NCBI GenBank assembly: GCA_014529385.2
Contig: CM043966.1
Span: 43,403,537-43,467,536 of the forward strand
Reading direction: 5' to 3'
Source: Adiantum capillus-veneris
Taxonomy: Eukaryota > Streptophyta > Polypodiopsida > Polypodiales > Pteridaceae
DNA: 64,000 bases
In this document: positions 11,024 to 24,550 of the stretch, in pieces
How the letters are laid out: every line of letters begins with the position of its first letter
Position numbering within the stretch: position 1 is the first letter of the stretch
Notes under the pieces: model-generated
What the model was told of the DNA's origin: nothing
Seen by the model: only the letters and a program-made list of their open reading frames with translations
Database searches by the model: none
Position numbers and translations under genes: made by a program

Positions 11024-11700
11024 TTACTTCAAAAGGTGCCATTTGAATAGACACATGCTAAGAGCTGTTATCAAAAAGTCAACTAAAGGCAAGTAGTCTA
11101 CCCAATTAGTATGCCTCTCACTGAAATACATCTTATGTCTTGCAAATGGAGTGTTGTGCCTTTTCCACAAAATTTGATGTCTCAAAGAGAAATTTGCAGA
11201 CACAAACAAGCAATCATGATAATAAAAGTTACCCTTATATAAATGAAAATTTCCCTCAAATATCTTCCCCACATGAGAATTTAGAAAGAGATATGTTAAG
11301 AGTAGAAAGGATCATTATTTACTTCACTTAGTACTTGATCAATCAAACCACGAACACATAGGCCTTCGACTCAAGGCATTGCCGACCTCATTCTCTTTTC
11401 CAACAAAATATTTAAGATCAAAATCATACTCACACAATAGTTGAAGCCATTGTTTCTGCCTAATATTGAGGAATGGCTGAGTGAAAATATATTCTAAGCT
11501 CTGATCATCGCTCCTTAATTCAAATTTCACACCAAGCAACAAATGATGCCAATGTTTTAAAGCATGAATAATATCTCCTAATTCCAAATCATGTATATGA
11601 TAATTTATTTCATGTCTTCTCAACTTCCTAGCTTCATATGCAACAAGTGTTCCCTCCTGACATAGAACACATTCCATTTGTCCCGCTTGCATCACATGTT
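11024..11700 (-). pseudogene. pol: RNase H and integrase scraps of gypsy B
   Basis: RNase H on the minus strand is clear at 11339-11695: CVLCQEGTLVAYEARKLRR, IIHALKHWHHLLLG, LRSDDQSLEYIFTQ, FVGKENEVGNALSRRP. The next segment (11024-11272) holds a piece that resembles the region before the integrase zinc module, joined to the block WVDYLPLVDF that normally follows the catalytic core. The HHCC module and the D,D,E residues are absent. Confidence 0.82.
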
Positions 11701-12600
11701 ACCACAAAAGGTTTTCCTAGTTTTGGGATTTTCAAAATACAATTTTCAACCACCTTTTTTTTAAAAGTGTTTCAAATTCAGGTTGACATGCTTCAGACCA
11801 TACAAAACCCTTGTTTTTATTTATTAATTAATTGGAGGACTCACATTCTTAGATAAATTTGTAATATGTGATTGCTCATACTACGCCAACCCCATGAAAC
11901 TCCTCACATCTCTCACAGTTTTTGTTATTGGCTAATCTATGATTTCCTTGACCTTATCCAAATCAATATGAATTTCCTCTTTAGAGATTACCCTTACCAA
12001 AGATACAATTTCTTCTTTAGCAAAGAAGCCCTTACTCAGTTTCGTGTACAAGTGATGTTCACGCAGTCCTTCAAGAGTTTTCCTTAAATGTAGTTCATGT
12101 TTCATTTCATTCTTAAACTAAACAAAAATATCATCCAAAAACACCAAAAAGATATCGATGAAATATATTGTTTATTAAACACATGAATGCTGCACGTGCA
12201 TTTGTCAAACCAAAAGCCAAAACTATAAATTCAAAGGACCCACACTATGTACAAAAAGCAGTTTTGAAAATATCTCCCTTAATTTTGATCCTGTGGTATC
12301 CAGATTGTAAGTCAAGCTTTAAAAACACTTGCACACTACTAGGTTGACTTAACAGCTCATCAATGTGCAAGAGGGGATATTTATCTTTAATGGTTTGCTT
12401 ATTCAACCCTCTATAATCAATACACAACTTATATGTCCCATCTTTCTTCCTTTGAAGAAGAACAGGGCTGCCCCAAGAGATACACTAGGTCTGATTAATC
12501 CTTTCTTTAACAAGTCATCAAGTTGGAGTTTTAGTTCTTTAAGTTCATCTATGTTGAATCTGTATGGAGATCATGATTAGGGTTTGATTGCTAGATATAG
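11700..12600 (-). pseudogene. pol: reverse transcriptase of gypsy B
   Basis: The minus strand reads [34 protein letters not shown], then a frame with stops giving FGLTNARAAFM, the active site FLDDIFV, and RSFMGLA. The catalytic DD is present, but stops and indels interrupt every block. It follows the protease region and precedes RNase H as expected. Confidence 0.85.
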
Positions 12601-13230
12601 GCCTATCCCATGGTCTAGTGATCTAGAAGGAGGCATACCTAACGGGTCATCAAGAAAAGCGTCCTTCAACTCATCAAAAAGCTTTTCCATATACAATGGA
12701 ATTTTCCCATTTTCTTTTTTTAGGTTTAAATTTTATTTTATTTGCAAAAATTATAAAGGTCTCAGACCCTTGTCTAAGTCCCTTTATTAGCTTCCTCATA
12801 GCCAAAATTAGAATAGACTTGGAATTCATTTCTTCCCCATGAATAGTGTGATTACCCCCATGAGAAGATTTAAAAGAGATTTTTCTTTCTTCACAATCAA
12901 TTGGAATGTGATTTTCAATCATTTATTTCATGCCAATAATTACATCATGCACACTTATGTCTATGACATAAAAATTACCTTTACAATTTTGTCCATTTAA
13001 AGAAAACAACAAATTTTCAATTACCCTTTTGTAAAACTTTTATTGCCGCTGGCTAATTCCATGGACAAGAAACAATGTATACTACCCAAATTGATTAAGA
13101 AATTGAATTTCAAATTTTTGATTTTACCCATAAATTAAATCACATAAGCTTTTAAATGACACACCAAAGATGTAAAACACCGCAAAGGAGGGTCAAATGA
13201 CTTACCTTTATCATCCGCATCATTGATAGT
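12600..13230 (-). pseudogene. pol: protease-to-RT linker region of gypsy B
   Basis: The minus strand gives DVIIGMK-like and ENHIPIDCEERKISFKS, the pattern seen after gypsy proteases, followed by a charged linker and DHGIGLYLAIKP before the RT. The catalytic DTG itself cannot be read; the sequence upstream of 12960 is AT-rich and full of stops. The assignment rests on order and on the DVIIGM-like block. Confidence 0.55.
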
Positions 13231-13479
13231 CTCAACTTTAGTCATCTTGGCCCGTATCGTCTATCGATCACTTTGTTTGGGCATTCAAAGGTTTGGTGGC
13301 CTTGCTCTCCACATCACAAGAATAATCCAAGTCGTTCGAGCTATTTCAAGAAACTTCAAGTCTTGCTGCCAAGGCACGGGATGTTGTTTCTTATGGTTTT
13401 CGTTTCCATTTCTCCCCATTAGGGAATGTTCCTTGTTTGCTGTTGTGCATTGTTACCTTGTCGATTAGGAAAAGACTAA

Positions 13480-14330
13480 TTTGGGGGGTTCTCAAGATTT
13501 GATGCATCATTATTTGAAGAATGAATTGTTGAAATCATCCTCCTATTCTGGTTAAATTTCTCCCACTTGTTGTAATATTTTGCCTTTACCACAACATCTA
13601 AAAAATCAACACAACTTGCACCCTTCACTTGAAACTTCAACACTTTGGCAGGCCCTCAATAAACTTCATCTTTAATGCATCACCCATCACCTCTGGAGCA
13701 TATTTGTGTAAACGCAAAAATTTCTCTTTGTACTCATCCACGGTTAAAATTGTTTTTTTGGCTTCATGCTACTTGAAACTATAAAATTCCATCTTCTTCT
13801 CCATATTGTAATGAGGAAAACAATACCTTTTCTCAGCTCGTGTAGGAAATTCCTTCCATGAAATTACAATTCATTGGTACGAGTCTACATGTATGATTTC
13901 CACCATAGCTTTGCAATGCTACAAAGTTTATAGGATAGCTATCTTCACCTTTGCTTTTTTGAAAAACTCCCGTAAGGTAAATAAGTCTTCAGGTTCTTCA
14001 ATCCATGCTTTTAAATCTTTGCCCATCTTTCCTATGCCATCAAATTCATTAAGCTTAGCCTTCTTGAATACTTGTTTGATTGCTACTTCTCTTGCATCGT
14101 CATCCTCATCATCATCATTGTTTTTCTTTTGCTTCTTCTTCTTTGATCCTTCACCTTGTGGAGGTAGTGATGAACTTTTTCGCCGCCCAAAAACTCCACC
14201 CAAATCCGACCTCTCCCTTCTCCTCCACTTTCACCTTTTGCATCAGGCAGTCCCTTTTCTTTGTCAGCTTTCTCCTGCATATTAAGATCATCAATGAGCC
14301 CTCAAATAAGCTCAATTTGTTTCTTCTATC
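13480..14330 (-). pseudogene. gag: gag of gypsy B
   Basis: The minus strand from about 14300 reads an acidic/basic low-complexity N-terminus (KKKKQKKNNDDDEDDD), then KLNEFDGIGKMGKDLKAW, DLFTLREFFKKAKVKIA and a retrotransposon-gag-like stretch continuing with many stops down to about 13480. I do not see a CCHC knuckle. Position just inside the primer binding site supports the call. Confidence 0.6.
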
Positions 14331-14367
14331 TCTACTTGTACGATTCCCTCTGTGATGCAAAATAGAA

Positions 14368-14381
14368 TTGCTATGATATCA
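14368..14381 (-). other. primer binding site of gypsy B (tRNA-iMet type)
   Basis: On the minus strand TGATATCATAGCAA resembles the plant tRNA-iMet complement TGGTATCAGAGC with two changes in twelve. It lies two bases inside the LTR end that reads CCCGTCACA on the minus strand. Confidence 0.6.
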
Positions 14382-14383
14382 TT

Positions 14384-14990
14384 TGTGACGGGACACGAGA
14401 GAGTGAAATAGATTGACAAACAAACAATTGGCAGAGAGAGAATAATAGATAGACAAATTAGAGAATATGTATTGATGTATAATGATTACAAAAGGAGCTT
14501 AGCTTGTATTACAACCTCCCGACCACCCGAGCTATATCACTCTCAATCATGTCTCACTCTCAATCAAAATTCTAATTTCACATACACTCGTAATCACAAT
14601 CACGATTGAAATCTCAATCCCAATCACAATCATGCAACCTTTGTCGATCATAAAGAACGCCTCTCAGAATAGCTAGCCACAAAGTAACTATTTTTTGTAG
14701 CCAACTCCCGTCTTTAGTAAAGCAAGACAAAAATAGGGTCGAAAAGAGGCGTCCTATACACGGCCACAAAACCACCCTAAATTATCCCATAGGTATTTAA
14801 GTCCTAAAATTTTGGCCATTTTCTATAGCTTGTAGCTCCCAAACGGCTCAAATCTGTTTGGGCTTGTCTCACAAGAAATTGTTCACCTCGTTATACTCTT
14901 TGATAGTTTCATGATGCAAAAAAGTCACATCCTACTTGATTTCTCCAAAAGTAAACTTGGCGTGTAAAATACTAAAAATAACATGCTACA
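14384..14990 (-). repeat. 5' LTR of gypsy B (outer end not determined)
   Basis: The LTR ends at 14384 (minus strand ...TGTCCCGTCACA). Its outer end cannot be fixed because no partner LTR is in the window; the coordinate given is approximate. It contains a run of CAATCxCAATCA-like repeats at about 14540-14635. Confidence 0.45.
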
Positions 14991-15024
14991 AGTCATAAAT
15001 CAATATATCTCCATACTTGGCGTA

Positions 15025-15026
<2 letters not shown>

Positions 15027-15069
<43 letters not shown>

Positions 15070-15094
15070 ATCGAAGCTACACAGGATCTAAATG

Positions 15095-15150
<56 letters not shown>
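15027..15150. repeat. (AC)n and (GA)n microsatellites
   Basis: An AC tract at 15027-15067 is followed, after 32 bases, by a GA tract at 15100-15150. Both are essentially pure. Confidence 0.98.
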
Positions 15151-15152
<2 letters not shown>

Positions 15153-15915
15153 AGGGAGTACATGCAGATGCACCTCCTAGAGCAGAGTGCTATATCGGCA
15201 CGGCGAGAGAGGAGAGAAGAGAAGATGAACACAGACACTGGGTGCAATCTCCCTTTGTGCAAGAGTGAGCATTTTCCTCTTGCACGTAATTTTTATAGAT
15301 TTCTTGAAGGCTCAAAATGAATACAAATTGTTCTCCTGGACATAAAATTGCCATAGCTTATAAACAACACTTAAATAATGAAATGTTCATAATTGTGCTA
15401 TCATGTCGCATAGTCCATAGTCCACTTATGTTTTTGTCACCTGTCAACTGCAATAATTAAATATTATGCCATTTCCATTACATATCTCTCCCATTATAAA
15501 AGCAACTATTCTCGATTGCTAAGTTAAAAATATGAAAATCATACTTGTCAAAAGAATGGTTATAATTATGTGTTAGAAGTATCATGTATAAAATTCCAAA
15601 ACTTAAAGAAACAAATTTTCTTATGCCTGCTCTCATCCACATATTATATATTATAGTGTCCCATACCATGAGAATAAGCCGTAAATATCATATCCTAATG
15701 GATCAATATATCATTGGTCACAATCATCTTTCAATAGTGAATTCTCATGAATTTCAAGTCCAGTTTCATAAACACTTATGAAACACTGTCGATATCAATT
15801 CATCATAAACCAAACCCAAATCCTCCAAATCCATATCATTTTCATTATATACATGAATAACAAAATCATACTAAGGACAGTGGTGGCTAGCCATTGCAAC
15901 ATGATTTTATGATCA
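15151..15915. other. no gene seen
   Basis: AT-rich sequence with only short open frames; no domain, LTR boundary or RNA gene recognised. Confidence 0.5.
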
Positions 15916-16225
15916 GTGCTGCCTAAATCAGTGGATCGACACAGATGAGATGTGCTTCCTACATCGGCAAATCTGCACTTGTGCTACCTACACTGGAAAA
16001 TCTACACTTAGTATTGTTTAAACTAGTGAATTTGTTGTTTGTTAGAGTGTTGCCTAAATCAACGAATATGCACTTATACTGCCTAAATTGGGGGATCTAT
16101 ACCCAATCAAATAAATCAACGAATATGCACTTATACGGCCTTAATTGATGTTGCCTAAATCGGTGAATCTAACCAGGATGAGTTTTTATAAACTGCCTAA
16201 ATTGAAAAATCTATGTGCACGTTGG
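15916..16225. repeat. degenerate minisatellite, unit about 30-40 bp
   Basis: The phrase TGCCTAAATCxxTGAATCT followed by (A)TGCACTTATAC recurs about eight times with variable spacing, for example near 15923, 15959, 15988, 16050, 16078, 16150 and 16193. Units differ at many positions, so the array is old. Confidence 0.7.
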
Positions 16226-17180
16226 AAAGGGGGTACACACCCGGAACACAGCCTTGTACGAAAGAGTTAGTATCCTCAATCAACTAAGTACTAAATTATA
16301 AATTAGTTTAGATATTTGATTGTGTAAGAAGTAAAGACTTCATGTTAGAATGTTATAGAATATTTCTAGTGAAGTATACCTCAATATTATAAATGATTTT
16401 GTAAAAGAAAAATTAAAGAAGACTTATAGTGGTATAGTTGCTGCTTGAGCGATCAAATTATGAGAGTGCAGAGTGCAGCCGCTCATTTTTTTGGTACAGC
16501 AAGGGCACAAAATGTGAGAATACCGCTATGTGTTTGTTTTCTTGGTTTTTTTTTTCCTTTTTTTGTTTTGTTTTGGGGCTATTCTTTAAAAAAGACAAAC
16601 TTTTCCTGGTCGAACAAGGAATTTAGCACCATTGCACTTTGAGATGGCATGATGGGCATAAGACAATCTGCATAGTGGGTGTGTCTTTGTCAATGGTTGT
16701 GGGCCTAAAGAGAGAAGCCTCATCGCTTGCTATCACTACGACGGAGGGGCATCTACTACCAATGTGGCCATAGGGACATAGCAAGGCCAACCGTAACCAC
16801 CCCTTGTGCCCTTTCAATATAGTTGTTGTCACTAACCAGTAGGATCGCAACAACACCGATAACAACGACATTAATAGATGAAGACAACATCAGCTTCAAC
16901 TTATGACTGACTAAACCCATGACATTGAAAATGAGATAGCTAAATTTTGCAAGTCCATGAGCATGCACTTGTCTACAAGGTAAAGATGACGACAATGACC
17001 ATAGTGGCGATCATAGTCCCTCACGATGCCCTCCGCAATTGGGGCAGCTCAAATTGGTGCCAATACAAGTTCCCCTAGATTAGTAGACCCTTGGTATGCT
17101 TGCCACCTTCAACTAGAGCACTTGATCCAAAACAAACGTGCGTCACAAAATTTGATTTAGATGTCATTCTATGTAGGGTT
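16226..17180. other. no gene seen
   Basis: A poly-T-rich segment near 16540-16570 and short frames only. I find no conserved domain on either strand. Confidence 0.5.
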
Positions 17181-17194
17181 TGCGTAGTGTTGCA

Positions 17195-17591
17195 GTAGGG
17201 GATGGGGGTGAAGCGGGGAGAGGCTTCTGCTTCGGGGGTGCCTCCGGGAGGGGAGGCCCTGGCTGGTGGGCAGCCCCTTAGCCTCTACTGTGGTGGTGCC
17301 GACCCTTCATTTTTGGACTACAGGCGCCTTGGGGGCTTCCCGTGCTTTAACAAAGAACTTTCGAGCATCTCTGGTAGGGTTGCACACTATTGGCTTCGAA
17401 AGGAGCCTAGATCGAGGGTCCCTGCATGGCTGTGGGGAGAGGGCAACGACTTCCAAGTTTGGGGGACTACCACAATGCTGCAGACCCTCGGGCCAGTGCA
17501 GAGGGCGGCCGTGGAATGTAGGGGCCGTGATATTTTGCAGAAGGGGTTCCAAGGTTTGTATCCGACACTAGCAGTGGGGTTTGTGCTCTAA
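17195..17591 (+). other. GC-rich segment with a 129-codon open frame, function unknown
   Basis: Base composition changes sharply here to GC-rich compared with both sides. A plus-strand frame runs 17202-17591 and begins MGVKRGEASASG; overlapping open frames exist on both strands, as expected when a GC-rich sequence lacks stops by chance. No domain recognised. It could be a fragment of a captured gene or of an unrelated repeat. Confidence 0.25.
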
Positions 17592-17962
17592 TGGTTTCAT
17601 TGTGAGGTTGTTGGTACCCTCTCTTAAATTATTTCTTGGGCTATTGTGAGGGTAAGGGTCCTAAGCCTAAGCAAATAAACCATCAAATACTAAGGGGACA
17701 CAAGTCTGTGGTGGTACTTGAGGGCTATGATCTTAGGCCATTCTTGTGTGAGATTCTAAAAATTTCCCCTTTACACTCTCTTAACTTATGTCTTGGGATA
17801 TTGTGAGGTCAAGGATCCTAGGAAAGGCCGAAGCAAGGGGCTATGAGCCCACTTAGCATGCAAGATAAGGAGTCTCTATGACAAGGTATATATAGAGAGA
17901 GGTTGGGAGGAGATATGTATGCCATTGCCCCTCCGTCCTTACACTAGTCTAAGAGCTTAGAG
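17592..17962. other. no gene seen
   Basis: Two short related phrases (CTCTTAAATTATTTCTTGGGC and CTCTTAACTTATGTCTTGGGA, each followed by a run ending TTGTGAGG and GTCCTAxG) at about 17619-17670 and 17779-17825 suggest a local duplication. Nothing else recognised. Confidence 0.45.
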
Positions 17963-18137
<175 letters not shown>

Positions 18138-18469
18138 ACACCTTGAGGAAGGAGGAAGGAGATGATGGTGTGTCTTGAGAAAGATGCATGGAGGACTATG
18201 GATTGCACAAGGCATGGTGGTGTAGGCCACAAGGGCACTATGCAATCAAGGGAAGGCCATGCAAGGTCAGAGGATGATAACAAAGTGGAGGAACCACATG
18301 AAGCAAGGCTTGCATAGAGGCAAGGGAGGAGTCGAGCACAACGGAGAGGATCCCTTGCGAGGAGGGAAGGTGAAGGTTGGTTTGAAGCTGAGGAGCTTGG
18401 CGGGCTTGTGTTGGTGAGAGGAGAAAAATTTGCTTCTATAGCATAGCATGGAGTAGGCCGTGAAGGGTC

Positions 18470-18472
<3 letters not shown>

Positions 18473-18556
<84 letters not shown>
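18473..18556. repeat. (TG)n microsatellite, about 84 bp
   Basis: Pure TG repeats. Together with the CA tract 340 bases upstream it could pair as an inverted dinucleotide stem. Confidence 0.98.
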
Positions 18557-18558
<2 letters not shown>

Positions 18559-20680
18559 TATTTTCCTATACTCTACCACCATGGAATTGGAGCTTCATGT
18601 TCCCACTTTGGGTGCCCAAGGGTGCCATTAGGGCACTAAAAGGGTCTCATGATACCTGATGGGCTCTATTTGAACAATTGGCTTTGGAAAAGAGGGAGTT
18701 CAATAGAGCATCATCAATAGTTTGCATAAGCTTTGTTGCAGTTTTTTCAAAAACTCCACAACTGATTTTCCATGCATGAAAGCCAAAGGGTTTTTACAAG
18801 GGAGTTATCCCACGTTGACACTGCGATAGCTTTACAAAGTTTATTGAATGCAATGAATTGAGGCTTGGAAGGTCGTTTGATGATCTCAAGATGCTTTTGA
18901 ATGATGATAAGCAATGCAATTTTGCATTTTAAATCTTTTGATTTCTATAGAAAAATCGTGAAAACAAGGCATGGCATTTCCGTGAAGCTTTGGCAAAACT
19001 ATGTAAAGCTAGTCACACAAAGGCAAGGCTTGTGTGCGTGAAGCTAGGTAAAGCGAACTCATGCATGAAACCTCAAAAAAAGTGAATGAAAGGATCAATT
19101 GCCATTTGTGAAAGGTTTCCTAATGAAGCGCTACAAACACCCACTAATTGGTCAAAATTGAAGCGATTAGTAGACACCCCCATAAGCTTTGCACATTGGG
19201 GGGTATGTTAGGCCATGTAGGACAGTTTGGGTTTGAAACAAAGTCCCATAGTCCATGATCAGGTTGTTGGGAGCAAGGATGGGCTTCCACCCTTGGCCAT
19301 GAAATTCAATCATCGACCTTGCCTTGAATGGAAAAGGAAAAAGAGAGAGAGAAAGAAGCATTGATGTTGACATATCTACATATAATAGTACACATACAAA
19401 CAGAGGAGACAAACTCTTACACACTCTTACACAAGAAGGTGACACAGAGAACTCCATAGCCCAGGATATAGGTTAAGAGAGGAGAAATGGAAAATACAGA
19501 GCATCTACACAAGAAAGCCCTAAAGATTGTAGCCCTAAACTCCATGGCACCTCTTATGGAGTTTGGTATTTAATATTTGATATTACTAGTTGGTGCCAAA
19601 AATTGGAGGCCCCTCTTTTACACTTAGTCCACTTTAGTTATGAGTGGAGCATATCAATTATTGCATGACTCTCTTAGGGTGAGCTCTCAATATCCTATTT
19701 ACAAAGCAGCCATAGTGGTTTATTAACAAAAGATCTAAAACACTGTGCAACTATTAAATGGGCGAGGAATTATTTATTGCCATCGTCTTCTCCTCAACTC
19801 CCAAAATTCCAATCACAAATCATCAACTCATTGTTAATAAAAATAAAAAGACATTATAGTAATTAACCATTATGCTCCAACTATCTCAGTTGTAGTTAAC
19901 TACAAACAACAGGAGGGTGCCCAGTCTCATAACACAGGTAGAGGTTTATGATGGGAAATAAACTAATTTTGCTTGTTGGGTTTGCCAAAGAAATTTGCTG
20001 ATATGGTTTAATGTTGATGTATTGATATGATAAATTATTGATTTGTTTTGTGACTTATCAATAGTTTGTTTATATATGGTAGATTGTAGTGTAGAGAAAT
20101 GAAAAATTAACTTATGATATTGACCTCATCATTGAGTAGGCATCTCACTCAAGTGTGCAAGGTAGAGATCGTTGTTTTTTTTAGCTACAAGAAAACCATG
20201 TGAGTAATTGCACTTTTCTTCATGCAATGAGGAAATGTCACAAACTTTATACCATATATAGTGCATGTCATACAAAAATGCCATACAAAAGTATGGTGGA
20301 AAGACATAGATATTTGGGTGCAGATGATGAACCTTTATGACTTGTTGACATAGAGTTTTTTCTGCCCGTTTGTAGATGCCCCCGTTGTCAATTATATCCC
20401 GTTCTTATGGATTTCTCTAACTAGCTCCATTTTTGAGCTTATAAATGGGAAGATTTTGTCATGTTCTAAAAGCATTCTCCATCTTAAATTGGCCACTTAA
20501 GTTTGGGAAAAATAAAAGAGAACAAGTGCATATAGACTTAGCTTGGTCAAAGGGGGGAATATTTTTTGGTGAGTGCTTTTTTGGAATCGAGCAAGCAATT
20601 CCAAAAAAATTCTTTTCCTCTCTCAACCCTTCATAGTTAAGGATTTGCTCCTTTTTTCTCTCTCATGATCCTCCCTCGGT
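18557..20680. other. no gene seen
   Basis: AT-rich; the longest frames are under 100 codons and carry no recognisable domain. Confidence 0.5.
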
Positions 20681-20683
20681 CTT

Positions 20684-22196
<1,513 letters not shown>

Positions 22197-22212
22197 TGTC
22201 ACAGCAACTGAT

Positions 22213-22376
22213 GATAGCTACACACACACACATACTTGGTCATGACTTCTGACCTGGATAGTATCTATGGGGCTCGGTTAATGTTCTAACTATGTGTGTG
22301 TAGCTATGACGATAGCTACACACACATACTTGGTCATGACTTCTGACCTGGATAGGGGGCTCGGTTAATGTTCTAA
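22213..22376. repeat. direct duplication of about 70 bp with an inverted ATAGCTACACACACA element
   Basis: The segment running from GATAGCTACACACA to GTTCTAA is present at 22213-22289 and again at 22311-22376, with an 11-base difference in the middle. Between them TATGTGTGTGTAGCTAT (about 22291-22307) is the reverse complement of the start of each copy. Confidence 0.9.
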
Positions 22377-23330
22377 ATTGCCATTTCTGGCCACAATATA
22401 TGACTTCAAAACACTCCTTTTTTTTTTTGAGTTGTGACTTTAGGAGATTTTACCTTATGTTTTACATGCTAAATTACTGCCTTGGGGCTGTGGCTGCTCT
22501 AGCACCTCATCTGGAGGGGATTGTAGACTACACTCCGAATCACTGTCTGAGCTCAAGTGGTTAAATTGAGTTGCTGCCTGGTAAGGGATTACCCTGTGCT
22601 GAACAAATGCTTAATTTGTTATGTGGATCACATTGGTTAATATTTGAGCTAGTTACCATAAAGCTAAAGCTTTCCCAACATCTTGTTCTAGCTTCCCTAT
22701 GGGTACTATCCCCTAATCTACCTCCTACCAGTTTTAGTCTTTAAGCTAAAACCTATTATTTGGCCCCTCATAAACCTGGGCGGCTTTCGAGTTCACTGTC
22801 TCTACTTAGGTTTTCATCATGCTGCTGTGACTGCATCACTGCCCCGCTCTGATGGAAAGTTGTCTGCCTTAGCTTCCCTACCTCCCACTCATTGATAGAA
22901 TCCTACCCGGATTACCTCGTACATTTATCGAGGCTAGGCGGCCACGGCACCACCACTAATGAGCATCTTTCGGAGTGCATCCCTGCCTCCTCCACTATAA
23001 AAGGTGAGGGATCTTCTGCTCCCTCACTCAGACTTTGTTGTTGTTTTTTCTTGAGAAAAAGTGAGAGGAAGGAATGGTGCTGTTGATTCATCTCTTGAAA
23101 AACATGGTGCTAGACACCCGGTGCCTCACAAGTAGGACTGTTGTAAATCTGATGGCTTTGTTAAGTTGCAATACTAGTAGATGGCATTGAATCTTTCATA
23201 TGGTGATTATTTTGGTGTTTTGACTCTGATTAGGGAATATTAAGGTTGAAAGCCTGGTAAGTTGCTGGTTATCCATGCCTTTTTTTGAGTAATAGAAGGA
23301 GGGTTATACTGCCATTCTGAGATAGCTGCA
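22377..23330. other. no gene seen
   Basis: Unique-looking sequence with short frames only; nothing recognised. Confidence 0.45.
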
Positions 23331-23334
23331 GTTG

Positions 23335-24550
23335 GTGATGTTACATTCAAAAAAAAGGGGGGGAGCTTTTAATTAGCCTAATCTAGCTGGTTATACACAG
23401 TCTCTACATTAATCTTTGGTATGATTGAATAATAGCAGGGTCTGGTCTTTTCATTTAACAGAGCTGGGCTGATTCAATTGACCCTTACAAATGGGGCCTT
23501 CTTCTTGTTGCTTTGATACTGACTGCATACATTAACTCTAATTCTCTGATTACTACTGTGCTAGAATAACATCTAACTTATCCTGGCTAAATACCTAGTG
23601 ATGGTGCTGGTTATGCATAACTCTCTGGTTAGTAGAATACTGTCAGATTCTGATACTGGTCTTTTGGGATTCTTCTGATACTGGTCTTAGGTCTCATTGA
23701 ATCTGATGCATGGTATGGCTGGTCACTATCTGGCCCTGACTTTTAGGATTGCTAGGTTGATTCCTCATCTGGTTGGTTGAGGAAGGCACTCATGCTGACT
23801 ACCTTGATACTCAGATGATTGTCGACAACGCATTTGATGCTATGTACTTGATGATTAACTTGCTGGTCTTTTCTGGTTTGGGTGCCATGTTCTGGTATAG
23901 TTTTGTTCACATCAGTTTAGGTTGTTGTTTAGCTTCTTCACCTGATATTGACTGATCCTCTGCTACTGAGCTGGAATATGACATCTAATACTATTTTAAA
24001 AAAGAACCAGATGGTGAGCATATGGGCTGATTGCCTGGTGGTGGTGCAGGCTATGCTTAGTTTTTTTTTATTACTGAAATGCTGCCATATTCTGTTAAAA
24101 CTAGTAACAAAAAATAGCAGGAAATATAGATCTGGCCTGGTGTAAACTGATTTTTGCACAGACCTTATTTCTTCAGCTTAATCTTGGGTGCTAGCCGGAT
24201 CTGGTTTGACACTATACGGATCTTCAGGTTGTGTTTTGGTTGCCATTTTTTGGTACAGCTATGCCCACACCAGTATGGAATGCTGTTAAGCCTCTCTACG
24301 TGTTAGTTTTGAAAAAAAAGGGGGGGTGCTTGTACTTGGCCTGGTCTAGCTGGTCATACTTGGAATTTACATATTCAGGCTTAATCTAAAGGAACATTGC
24401 AAAAGGGTACACTGGTTTTTACTGCCATTTCCTGGTTCAGTTTTTTTCACATCAGTATATAATGGTGTTTGGGCTTCTTTTGGTACTGACTGATCCTCTG
24501 CTACTATGCTGAAGTATAGCAGATACAAGTAAATTCCCGATACAAGTATT
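23335..24550. repeat. diverged local repeats
   Basis: A poly-A then poly-G junction (AAAAAAAAGGGGGGG) followed by GCTTxTAxTTxGCCTxxTCTAGCTGGT occurs near 23351 and again near 24315. A second phrase, TGCCATxTxCTGGT then CACATCAGT then CTGACTGATCCTCTGCTACT, occurs near 23883 and near 24422, and in part near 24242. Spacing is irregular, so these are old duplications rather than a clean array. Confidence 0.6.

Larger units (their letters stand above)
11015..14383 (-). mobile_element. Ty3/gypsy element B, minus strand, heavily decayed
   Basis: Minus-strand order from 14383 leftwards: primer binding site, gag, protease region, reverse transcriptase, RNase H, fragments of integrase. It is a different family from A and C. 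The integrase core is deleted: the linker before the zinc module (SANFSLRHQILW) is followed almost directly by the post-core block NWVDYLPLVDF. The element then fuses with copia I near 11010. Confidence 0.85.

Noticed and set aside
14384-15070. Exact outer boundary of the gypsy B LTR at the AC microsatellite
   Set aside because: A TGTAGTACGCC start on the minus strand near 15029 is tempting, but there is no partner LTR or target duplication to support it.
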